Below the pieces are notes generated by a model, which was not told where the DNA came from, did not search any database, and was given only the letters and a program-made list of their open reading frames with translations. The position numbers and the translations under genes were made by a program. A stretch of DNA of 14,649 bases from Paracoccaceae bacterium (GTDB lineage Bacteria > Pseudomonadota > Alphaproteobacteria > Rhodobacterales > Rhodobacteraceae): contig JAKITE010000065.1 in assembly GCA_021648225.1 (NCBI GenBank), positions 1 to 14,649 on the forward strand. Direction: 5' to 3'. Below, one piece after another: positions 5,730 through 12,181 of the stretch (positions are counted from its first letter, which is position 1; every line of letters starts with the position of its first letter).

Positions 5730-6533
5730 ATGGAAATTGGTAAAGCAGAGCAACAGGAATTGATGGCTGTGGCCCATCAACTGGCGGATGTGGCCCGCAT
5801 TGAAACCCTGAAATATTTCCGCCAACCTGTGCTGGATGTATCTAACAAAGAATTGGAAAGCTTTGATCCGGTAACCGAGGCTGACCGTGCCTCGGAACGG
5901 GCCATGCGTGATATTCTGGCAAAACACCGCCCCGATGACGGAATTTTGGGTGAAGAATTTGGCACACAAGCAGGCACCAGCGGCTTAACATGGGTATTAG
6001 ACCCGATTGACGGTACCCGCGCCTATATCAGCGGCACGGCCAGTTGGGGGGTGCTTATCGGGCTGGATGCGGGGGATGGTCCGGTGTTTGGTATTGTTGA
6101 CCAGCCCTTTACCGGAGAGCGGTTTATCGGGGGGTTTGGCGTTTCAGAATGGCTACGTGGTGATGAAAAACGCACGATGCAAACCCGCGAATGCGCCGCG
6201 TTGGCTGACGCCATTCTTTACACAACCTTCCCCGAGGTCGGCACCAAAGCCGAAGGGGCTGCGTTTCGGGCTGTATCAAAGCAATGCAAGCTAACCCGTT
6301 ATGGGCTGGATTGTTATGCCTATGCGCTGATTGGCCTTGGCATGGTTGATCTGGTGATTGAAAGCGGCTTGCTGGCTTATGATGTGCAAGGCCCGATTGC
6401 AGTGGTAGAGGCCGCGGGCGGTATCGTTACCAATTGGCAAGGCGGCCCCGCGCATAATGGCGGGCAAATTATTGCGGCGGGTGATGCGCGTGTGCATGCA
6501 GCGGCGATGGAAATTCTAAATAACGTCGTCTAG
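5730..6533 (+). CDS. hisN: Inositol monophosphatase-family phosphatase, probable histidinol-phosphatase HisN
   Basis: A 267-residue Mg-dependent phosphatase. The family motifs are present: FDPVTEADRASE (45-56), GEEFG (74-78), the metal-binding WVLDPIDGT (88-96, Asp91 and Asp94) and AYDVQGPIAVVEAAGG (216-231, Asp218). The overall sequence resembles alphaproteobacterial HisN, which removes phosphate from L-histidinol phosphate in the penultimate stage of histidine synthesis; a close relative acting on inositol phosphate cannot be excluded. No other his gene is adjacent. The start at 5730 fits homologues as remembered. The frame extends to an ATG at 5694, but those extra residues (KSPSGNRRGFF) are simply the translated terminator. 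An ATG at 5763 with AGGA before it is a second option. The 3' end overlaps the convergent hydrolase by 18 bases. Confidence 0.85.
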   Translation: MEIGKAEQQELMAVAHQLADVARIETLKYFRQPVLDVSNKELESFDPVTEADRASERAMRDILAKHRPDDGILGEEFGTQAGTSGLTWVLDPIDGTRAYISGTASWGVLIGLDAGDGPVFGIVDQPFTGERFIGGFGVSEWLRGDEKRTMQTRECAALADAILYTTFPEVGTKAEGAAFRAVSKQCKLTRYGLDCYAYALIGLGMVDLVIESGLLAYDVQGPIAVVEAAGGIVTNWQGGPAHNGGQIIAAGDARVHAAAMEILNNVV

Positions 6534-7448
6534 GAACTTGTCGGTTTCCGCCCATGCCTGCGCCTGAATTTCGGGGGTTTCCATCCAGATTTCATGGCGG
6601 GCAGACTGGATTTTTATCAGGGTATTTTTGGGAAGCCGTGCCGAGACCTGCTCAATCGCTTCGGGCAGCACGATGGCTTCGTCCGTGCCATAGAGAACAA
6701 GGGTTGGAATATCCGGCAGTTTTCCGGTTTTGAACCGTTTGAATTCATCCAGTGCGCCACGAAACCAGCGCAGGCTGGCGCCGCCAAGGCCGAATTCCGG
6801 CCTGTCAACAATATGTTGGCGCATGAATTGCCACTGGTCAGGGTCGCTGGTCAGGGTGTTGTCTTTGAAATCTGCCGAGGTCACATAAAAATCGCCATTG
6901 GTGGTCGGCACGCGGCCCTTTCCCAAGCCGACAGCACGGGCAATTCCGGATAAAACCGCCACAACAGGGCGGGTGCCTTTGGGCATGATCACATTCCACA
7001 TCGGCGCGGAAAACACCGCTGCCTTGAAATCATGTTTTCCCATTAAATGCCGCAGGCCCAGACAGCCGCCCATGGAATGGGAAAACATCAGGCGCGGACC
7101 GTTCAGGGCTAAAACATCGGGGTGGTTCAGCACTGTTTCAAGGTCTTGTTGATAATCGGAAAACCGCACCACGTCACCCAGATCATTGCGCCCGTCTATG
7201 TGGTCCGACAGGCCCTGACCGCGCCAATCCAGCACCACAACCGAAAAGCCGCGCTGCACCAGCTGGCCATAAGTAACACCGTATTTTTCAATATATTCAG
7301 TGCGCCCCGCCAGAAAAACCACAGTGCCGCGTGTGCCGCCAGCCCAGATGGCAAAGCGGATTTTGGTGCCGTCAGGGGTGGTGGTAAATCGCGCCACGCC
7401 GCCTTTCGGGGCCTTGGCCATTTTCAGATATAGCGGCGCGATGGTCAT
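6516..7448 (-). CDS. Alpha/beta hydrolase, PldB-like lysophospholipase/monoacylglycerol lipase
   Basis: A 310-residue alpha/beta hydrolase of the serine lipase (Hydrolase_4, PldB/MGL-like) group. The nucleophile elbow is SHSMGG with Ser125, the acid is probably Asp256 in YGTDEAI, and the base is His285 in SARHEIW. The DWRGQGLSD segment (74-82) is typical of this group. No signal peptide is seen, so it probably acts in the cytosol on lysophospholipids or monoacylglycerols; the substrate is inferred from family only. The ATG at 7448 lies one base after the SCP2 stop (TAA-T-ATG), indicating translational coupling. The longer frame to 7469 would open with TTG inside the SCP2 gene. The 3' end overlaps hisN. 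Confidence 0.88.
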   Translation of the reverse strand: MTIAPLYLKMAKAPKGGVARFTTTPDGTKIRFAIWAGGTRGTVVFLAGRTEYIEKYGVTYGQLVQRGFSVVVLDWRGQGLSDHIDGRNDLGDVVRFSDYQQDLETVLNHPDVLALNGPRLMFSHSMGGCLGLRHLMGKHDFKAAVFSAPMWNVIMPKGTRPVVAVLSGIARAVGLGKGRVPTTNGDFYVTSADFKDNTLTSDPDQWQFMRQHIVDRPEFGLGGASLRWFRGALDEFKRFKTGKLPDIPTLVLYGTDEAIVLPEAIEQVSARLPKNTLIKIQSARHEIWMETPEIQAQAWAETDKFLDDVI

Positions 7449-7449
7449 A

Positions 7450-7740
7450 TTAGGCCAAAATTGCGCCAAGCTTCATGGCCATGGACATATCGCCATCAAC
7501 GCTCAGCTTGCCGCTCATGAAGGCCGCGGTCGGGTTCAGTTCGCCATCCATCAATTCCTGAAAAACATCAGCAGTGGCGGTCAGGGTGCAATCGGCATCG
7601 CTATCGTCAGCGGCTACGCCGGTTTCGTCGATCCGAACAGCACCTTCGCCCTCGATTTCAAACTTGACCGATCCGTCAAAATCGCCATCGCCGAGTTTTT
7701 CGGCCAAGGCGGCCACGGCTGCTGAAATAATTTCGCTCAT
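7450..7740 (-). CDS. SCP2 sterol/lipid-carrier domain protein
   Basis: A 96-residue protein made of a single SCP2 domain. The C-terminal part has the hallmark GELNPTAAFMSGKLSVDGD (residues 67-85) followed by MSMAMKL. Such small cytosolic proteins bind hydrophobic ligands such as fatty acyl chains in a tunnel; bacterial substrates are generally unknown. The protein is strongly acidic. The ribosome site GGAGA lies about seven bases before the ATG at 7740. It is the first gene of a two-gene unit with the coupled hydrolase, which supports a lipid-related role. A palindromic operator lies 21-37 bases upstream of the start. Confidence 0.92.
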   Translation of the reverse strand: MSEIISAAVAALAEKLGDGDFDGSVKFEIEGEGAVRIDETGVAADDSDADCTLTATADVFQELMDGELNPTAAFMSGKLSVDGDMSMAMKLGAILA

Positions 7741-7761
7741 GTATCTTCTCCGTATTTTTGG

Positions 7762-7777
7762 TTGACGTTAACGTAAG
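7762..7777. promoter_or_regulatory. Palindromic operator ACGTTAACGT upstream of the SCP2 gene
   Basis: TTGACGTTAACGTAAG contains a perfect ten-base palindrome ACGTTAACGT (7765-7774), with partly symmetric flanks. It sits in the 167-base gap between divergent SCP2 and TPR genes, close to the SCP2 start. From memory it resembles operators of MerR-family LiuR regulators, which control branched-chain amino acid and fatty acid catabolism in proteobacteria. The regulator assignment is inference. Confidence 0.45.
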
Positions 7778-7907
7778 CATTGCCCCCGCCATTGCAAACA
7801 TATTTTTGAATTTCCCTCGCGTAAGGCAAAGGGTAGGCCACGCAGAATTTACTGTCAAATCGCAAATAGGAATTGAGCTTTGCCACCGCCACGGGCATGG
7901 TGCGGGG

Positions 7908-8453
7908 ATGATACACAGGATAAAAATCGTATTGATGGCGTTGATGCTGGCAGGGCCGGCAATGGCGCAAGGTGTGGCATATGGTGAAAACCCGCGTCTG
8001 GACGAATTATTTGCACAGTTGCAAAGTGAGGATGGCAGCGGTTCCGAGAGCCAGATTTTGCTGATTTTTCGCCAAAGCGGATCGGATGCCATGGATTTGC
8101 TGTTAAAACGGGGTTACGCCGCGCTGGATGCAGGGCTGCTGCGCGATGCGATCTGGCATTTTTCGGCATTGATAGACCATGCGCCGGAATTTGGCGAAGC
8201 TTACGGCGGGCGGGCCATCGCGTTTTATGAATTGGGCGAATTGGACATGGCCTTGCAGGACATTCACACCACCTTGACCTTTAATCCGCGCCATTTCCGT
8301 GCCATGGTTGGTCTGGGATTTATTCAGGAAGAATTGGGGAATCTGGACGAGGCGCTAAGCGCCTATAAGATCGCCTTTCAGTTAAATCCGCATATGGATG
8401 GATTAGGTGGCGCGATTGAGCGGGTTGAATCCCAAATAAGCATTCTGCACTAG
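7908..8453 (+). CDS. Exported tetratricopeptide-repeat protein
   Basis: A 181-residue protein. Residues 1-20 form a Sec signal peptide (MIHRIKIVLMALMLAGPAMA) with a good AMA|QG cleavage site, so it is probably periplasmic. About three TPR units follow (roughly 62-95, 96-129 and 130-163), with typical GRAIAFYELGELDMALQD and LGFIQEELGNLDEALSAYK patterns. TPR proteins serve as protein-interaction scaffolds; the partner is unknown. The start at 7908 gives the best signal peptide, but the nearest purine run (GGGG) touches the ATG, so the start is only moderately sure. The frame stays open back to 7758 without a credible ribosome site. It is only 19 bases upstream of the helicase gene and may be co-transcribed with it. 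Confidence 0.85.
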   Translation: MIHRIKIVLMALMLAGPAMAQGVAYGENPRLDELFAQLQSEDGSGSESQILLIFRQSGSDAMDLLLKRGYAALDAGLLRDAIWHFSALIDHAPEFGEAYGGRAIAFYELGELDMALQDIHTTLTFNPRHFRAMVGLGFIQEELGNLDEALSAYKIAFQLNPHMDGLGGAIERVESQISILH

Positions 8454-8472
8454 ATTTATCGAGACTTTGGCC

Positions 8473-11163
8473 ATGCAAAGCACTGTTACCGCCGTTCTTG
8501 GCCCGACCAATACCGGCAAAACCCATTATGCAATTGAACGGATGCTGGGCCACCCAACCGGCATGATCGGCCTGCCGTTGCGCCTGTTGGCGCGCGAGGT
8601 TTACGACAAGGTTGTCGCCTTGCGCGGGGCGCATTGCGTGGCGCTGTTAACCGGCGAAGAACGCATGGTGCCGCCGCTGGCCAAATACTGGGTTTGCACG
8701 GTCGAGGCCATGCCGATGGATATGAATGTGGCATTTCTGGCGGTGGATGAAATCCAGCTATGTGCTGATCCGGATCGGGGCCATATTTTTACGGATCGCT
8801 TGTTATATGCACGGGGCCGCAGCGAGACCTTATTTATGGGCGCGGAAGCGGTGAAGCTGCGGGTCGAATCCTTGTTGCCAGACGCGCGGTTTGAATATCG
8901 CAGCCGGTATTCGAAATTGACTTATGCGGGGGCTAAAAAAGTTGGCCGGATCCCGCCGCGCTCGGCGATTGTCGGGTTTTCGGTAGACAGCGTTTATGCG
9001 ATGGCGGAATTGCTACGTCGCCAAAAAGGCGGGGCGGCGGTGGTGATGGGGGCGCTTAGCCCGCGCACGCGCAATGCGCAGGTGGAGATGTATCAAAACG
9101 GCGATGTCGATTATCTGGTGGCCACCGATGCCATCGGCATGGGGCTTAATCTGGATATCAAACATGTGGCTTTGGCGGGCCTGTCAAAGTTCGACGGGCG
9201 GCGGCATCGGTATTTGATGCCGAATGAATTGGCACAAATCGCCGGTCGGGCAGGGCGGTATAGAACCGACGGCACGTTTGGCGTGACCGGCGAGGCTGAA
9301 CCGCTGGAACCTGATTGGGTAGAGGCGATAGAACAACACCGGTTTGCCCCGATCAAAAAGCTGGAATGGCGCAATTCACGGTTGGAATTCGGCACGGTTG
9401 ACGGCTTGTTGCAAAGCCTTGAGATGCCATCAAACCACCCCGAACTGGTCAAGGCGCGCGATGCGGATGATTTGCTGACCTTGCGCGCATTATGGGAAAT
9501 GCCCGAGATCAAAGACCATGTGCAAACGCCAAGTGATGTGCGGCTGTTATGGGATACCTGCCAGATACCGGATTTCCGTAAAACCTCGGCTGGTGAGCAT
9601 GTCAGCCTTGTTCAGCAGGTTTTCGCCTATCTTAATGGCCGAAAAGGCCTGATTCCCGATGATTGGCTGGCAAAACAGACACAACGCATTGATAAAACCG
9701 ACGGGGACATTGATACATTGTCAAAACGGCTGGCTTTTATCCGCACTTGGACTTACGTTGCCCAGCGAAACGGCTGGGTTGCAGATGCAATCCATTGGCG
9801 CGGTGCAACCCGCGCGATTGAAGATAGACTGTCGGATGCGTTGCATGAACGTCTGACCCAGAGATTTGTTGACCGGCGCACCAGCGTGTTGATGCGGCGG
9901 TTAAAGCAGGAGGAAAGCCTTTTGGCGATTGTGAATGAAAACGGTGATGTCACTGTTGAAGACCAGTTTATCGGGAAACTCGAGGGTTTCCGGTTTCAGC
10001 TAGACCCAAAGGCCAGCGCCGAGGAGGCCAAAACCTTGCGCGCTGCCGGTTTGGCTGCGTTGCAGCCGGTGTTTAACCTGCGATCCGACAAAATGTATAA
10101 TGCGCCGGATGCGGAATTTGACGTGACCCAACAAGGCGGGTTGATGTGGGGTTCTTTTGCGGTGGGCAAACTGGTGGCTGGCGCCGATGTGCTGTCGCCA
10201 GGTGTTGAACCTTTTGTGGATGAAGAAGCCGGCGCGGATGTGGCGGAAAAAGTCCGGCGGCGTTTGGCGCACTGGATTGACCGTAAAATCGCGGCTTTGT
10301 TTGAACCGCTGATTGCCATGAAAAACGACGAAACCCTGGAGGGTATGGCCCGGGGTGTGGCGTTTCAGATTGTTGAAAATCTGGGGGTAATGCCGCGTAG
10401 CGAAATTGCCGCCGACATCAAAGCGCTGGATCAGGACGCGCGCGGCACCTTGCGCAAACACGGGCTGCGCTTTGGCCAGTTTACGATTTTCCAGCATCTG
10501 ATGCTGAAACCGGCCCCGACACGGCTGCGGCTGGTGCTTTGGTCGCTAAGCGCGGGGCTTGATGATTTCCCCGAGGCACCACCGCCGGGATTGGTGACCA
10601 TTCCCGCAGTCATGGACGCGCCGGACGGGTTTTATGCCCGTGCCGGATATCGGCTGGCAGGGGACCGCGCCATTCGTATTGATATGCTGGAACGGCTGGC
10701 CGACATGCTGCGCGGTGAAAACAGCCGTGCGGGTTTTGAGGCCAATGCCGATATGTTGTCGATTACCGGCTTGACGCTGGAACAATTTGCCAGCTTGATG
10801 CAAGGCTTGGGATACGCGGCTGAACGGGGTGAGCGCGAAAAGGTCAAGGTTGAAAAACCTGAGGAAGCAGTTGAAAAACCTGCGGAGGCTGAAAAGCCCG
10901 GGGAGGCAGCGGCTGAACCTGCGGAAGCTGAAAAACCTGCCGCCCCCGAGGTCGAGGTGTTTTACACATTCCGCTGGGTGCCGCCAAAACGGCCAAATAC
11001 AAGCCAGCGCGACAAACCGCGCGGGCAAAACCCGCGCAAGGCTGGCAAGCAAAAACAGCAAACCCGTGGCAAAAACCATGCTGCCAAGCCACCCAGCAAA
11101 GACAAACCGTTTGATCCCGATAACCCGTTTGCGGCATTGGCTGCATTAAAGGCCAGGGATTGA
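8473..11163 (+). CDS. Suv3-like superfamily 2 RNA helicase
   Basis: An 896-residue ATP-dependent helicase related to mitochondrial Suv3, the degradosome RNA helicase. Helicase motifs: Walker A GPTNTGKT (10-17), motif II DEIQ (92-95), motif V region VATDAIGMGLNLD (217-229) and motif VI QIAGRAGR (255-262). A large C-terminal half contains Suv3-like helical regions. Then comes an imperfect Glu/Pro/Ala/Lys repeat (about 793-823), a VEVFYTFRWVPP segment, a basic Lys/Arg/Gln-rich tail and a terminal FDPDNPFAALAALK motif. Related Rhodobacter proteins have been called MgpS in annotation; I recall this only loosely and do not assign the symbol. It probably works in RNA turnover or processing in the cytosol. 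The start at 8473 is ATG; the ribosome site is weak. Its stop overlaps the start of the S4 gene. Confidence 0.92.
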   Translation: MQSTVTAVLGPTNTGKTHYAIERMLGHPTGMIGLPLRLLAREVYDKVVALRGAHCVALLTGEERMVPPLAKYWVCTVEAMPMDMNVAFLAVDEIQLCADPDRGHIFTDRLLYARGRSETLFMGAEAVKLRVESLLPDARFEYRSRYSKLTYAGAKKVGRIPPRSAIVGFSVDSVYAMAELLRRQKGGAAVVMGALSPRTRNAQVEMYQNGDVDYLVATDAIGMGLNLDIKHVALAGLSKFDGRRHRYLMPNELAQIAGRAGRYRTDGTFGVTGEAEPLEPDWVEAIEQHRFAPIKKLEWRNSRLEFGTVDGLLQSLEMPSNHPELVKARDADDLLTLRALWEMPEIKDHVQTPSDVRLLWDTCQIPDFRKTSAGEHVSLVQQVFAYLNGRKGLIPDDWLAKQTQRIDKTDGDIDTLSKRLAFIRTWTYVAQRNGWVADAIHWRGATRAIEDRLSDALHERLTQRFVDRRTSVLMRRLKQEESLLAIVNENGDVTVEDQFIGKLEGFRFQLDPKASAEEAKTLRAAGLAALQPVFNLRSDKMYNAPDAEFDVTQQGGLMWGSFAVGKLVAGADVLSPGVEPFVDEEAGADVAEKVRRRLAHWIDRKIAALFEPLIAMKNDETLEGMARGVAFQIVENLGVMPRSEIAADIKALDQDARGTLRKHGLRFGQFTIFQHLMLKPAPTRLRLVLWSLSAGLDDFPEAPPPGLVTIPAVMDAPDGFYARAGYRLAGDRAIRIDMLERLADMLRGENSRAGFEANADMLSITGLTLEQFASLMQGLGYAAERGEREKVKVEKPEEAVEKPAEAEKPGEAAAEPAEAEKPAAPEVEVFYTFRWVPPKRPNTSQRDKPRGQNPRKAGKQKQQTRGKNHAAKPPSKDKPFDPDNPFAALAALKARD
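10849..10942 (+). repeat. Imperfect 21-base tandem repeats encoding the helicase linker
   Basis: About four or five degenerate copies of a unit close to GTTGAAAAACCTGAGGAAGC lie in frame inside the helicase gene. They encode repeated EKPxEA-type blocks (VEKPEEA, VEKPAEA, AEKPGEA, AEPAEA, EKPA). The units are 18-21 bases long, so length changes would preserve the reading frame. The peptide is likely disordered and joins the helicase body to the basic tail. Confidence 0.75.
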
Positions 11164-11537
11164 GCGAAACACCCACCCTTCGGCTGGACAAATGGCTGTG
11201 GCAGGCGCGGTTTTTCAAAACCCGCACGCTGGCGGCCAAAATGGTTGGCCTTGGGCGGGTGCGGGTGAACGCAACGCGGGTGACCAAACCGGCCACAGCG
11301 GTTAAAATCGGCGACGGGCTGACATTCCCGCAAGGCGACGATGTGCGCATCATCGAGATCGCCGCGCTGGGCGAGCGGCGCGGGCCAGCCCCCGAGGCAC
11401 AAGGGCTTTATGTTGATCTGGCCCCCGAGCCTGACCCGGCGCAAACCACCGCAAAACCGTTTGTTGAACGGGGCGGCGCGCGGCCCACCAAAAAAGATCG
11501 TCGGGCAATGGATGCGGTGCGCCGCATCGGGCCTTGA
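11160..11537 (+). CDS. hslR: S4-domain RNA-binding protein, Hsp15 (HslR)-like
   Basis: A 125-residue protein whose residues 7-66 form an S4 RNA-binding domain with the Hsp15 signature LRLDKWLWQARFFKTRTLA. The C-terminal tail is basic (PTKKDRRAMDAVRR). E. coli Hsp15 binds free 50S subunits carrying stalled nascent chains and helps recycle them; the same role is inferred here. The start is a TTG that overlaps the helicase stop as TTGA, indicating translational coupling. AAGG lies about seven bases upstream, and no nearby ATG gives the full domain. A predicted promoter of the next gene, fdxA, overlaps the stop codon. Confidence 0.88.
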   Translation: MSETPTLRLDKWLWQARFFKTRTLAAKMVGLGRVRVNATRVTKPATAVKIGDGLTFPQGDDVRIIEIAALGERRGPAPEAQGLYVDLAPEPDPAQTTAKPFVERGGARPTKKDRRAMDAVRRIGP

Positions 11538-11560
11538 AACCTTTTCAGTGCGGGCATAAT
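11534..11560 (+). promoter_or_regulatory. Possible fdxA promoter
   Basis: TTGAAA (11534-11539) and CATAAT (11555-11560) lie upstream of fdxA with a 15-base spacer, which is short for sigma-70. Read as CCTTGAAA and a later CATAATA, it also partly resembles a heat-shock (RpoH-type) promoter. The -35 box overlaps the hslR stop codon. Transcription would begin near 11567, leaving a short leader with the fdxA ribosome site. Confidence 0.35.
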
Positions 11561-11589
11561 AACAGCCTTGTCCAGATTCGAGGAAGTTC

Positions 11590-11928
11590 ATGACCTATAT
11601 CGTCAATGATGCGTGCATCGCCTGTAAATATACCGACTGTGTCGAAGTCTGCCCTGTGGATTGTTTCTATGAGGGCGAAAACATGCTGGTAATTCACCCC
11701 GACGAATGCATTGATTGCGGCGTGTGCGAACCGGAATGCCCGGCCGATGCGATCCGCCCCGATACCGAGCCGGACGCCGAAAAATGGGTTGAATTCAACC
11801 GCAAATATTCCGAATTATGGCCGGTGATTATTTCCCAGAAAGACCCGATGCCGGATGCCGAGGAACGCGACGGCGAAGCCGGCAAGCTGGAGAAATATTT
11901 CTCTGAAAAACCCGGCGAGGGCGGTTGA
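11590..11928 (+). CDS. fdxA: Seven-iron ferredoxin FdxA ([3Fe-4S][4Fe-4S])
   Basis: A 112-residue ferredoxin carrying electrons in the cytosol. By comparison with Azotobacter ferredoxin I, Cys9, Cys17 and Cys50 would hold the [3Fe-4S] cluster, and Cys21, Cys40, Cys43 and Cys46 the [4Fe-4S] cluster. Cys12 and Cys25 are the extra, non-ligand cysteines also found in that family. The signature CIACKYTDCVEVCPVDCFYEG spans residues 9-29. The C-terminal extension contains the WPVIISQKDPMPDAE segment of the long alphaproteobacterial form and ends in an acidic tail. The ribosome site GAGGAAG lies just before the ATG. It follows hslR after a 52-base gap and precedes carD, an order I recognise from other Rhodobacterales. 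Its electron donors and acceptors are not shown by context. Confidence 0.95.
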   Translation: MTYIVNDACIACKYTDCVEVCPVDCFYEGENMLVIHPDECIDCGVCEPECPADAIRPDTEPDAEKWVEFNRKYSELWPVIISQKDPMPDAEERDGEAGKLEKYFSEKPGEGG

Positions 11929-12017
11929 GCGATTCGGATTTTGCAACAATTTTTGCTAAATACTTGCTAATTCGTCAATAAATGGCTGAATTAGGCGATG
12001 ATTCTGGCTTGATACGG

Positions 12018-12046
12018 TTCTAATTGCCCCCATTTTGTGATATATT
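12018..12046 (+). promoter_or_regulatory. Predicted carD promoter
   Basis: A -10-like TATATT (12041-12046) lies 17 bases after a weak TTCTAA (12018-12023). The poor -35 box makes this tentative. Transcription would begin near 12053, giving a leader of about 125 bases that contains the candidate upstream ORF and a terminator-like hairpin. Confidence 0.35.
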
Positions 12047-12070
12047 ACTGGCAGAACAATAGAAACTTGC

Positions 12071-12181
12071 ATGAGGCAATTCCGAAAAGCAGTCTTCGGA
12101 TATTTACAATTCCCCAACCGCGCGATTGGCCGTGAACCGCCATTTGCGCGTTTTTGTGGGGGTAACAAGGAAATAAAATGA
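12071..12181 (+). CDS. Candidate 36-codon upstream ORF overlapping the carD start
   Basis: An ATG at 12071 opens 36 codons that end in TGA at 12179-12181, giving an ATGA overlap with the carD start. The predicted basic peptide begins MRQFRKAVFGYLQ and ends CGGNKEIK. The ATG has no clear ribosome site. The ORF spans the terminator-like hairpin at 12119-12155, so translating it would disrupt that hairpin. It could be chance; I do not recognise the peptide. Confidence 0.25.
   Translation: MRQFRKAVFGYLQFPNRAIGREPPFARFCGGNKEIK
12119..12155 (+). terminator. Terminator-like hairpin in the carD leader
   Basis: CGCGC (12119-12123) pairs with GCGCG (12146-12150). Inside, TGGC (12127-12130) pairs with GCCA (12139-12142), with a small internal loop. 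Five T follow (12151-12155). It ends 22 bases before the carD ATG, so it would control readthrough into carD if it forms. The internal loop and short U-run make it weaker than the other terminators here. Confidence 0.4.

Noticed and set aside
10546..11591. Long antisense frames over the helicase 3' end and hslR
   Set aside because: Both sense genes are supported by domains, and the antisense products are low-complexity shadows of the repeat region.
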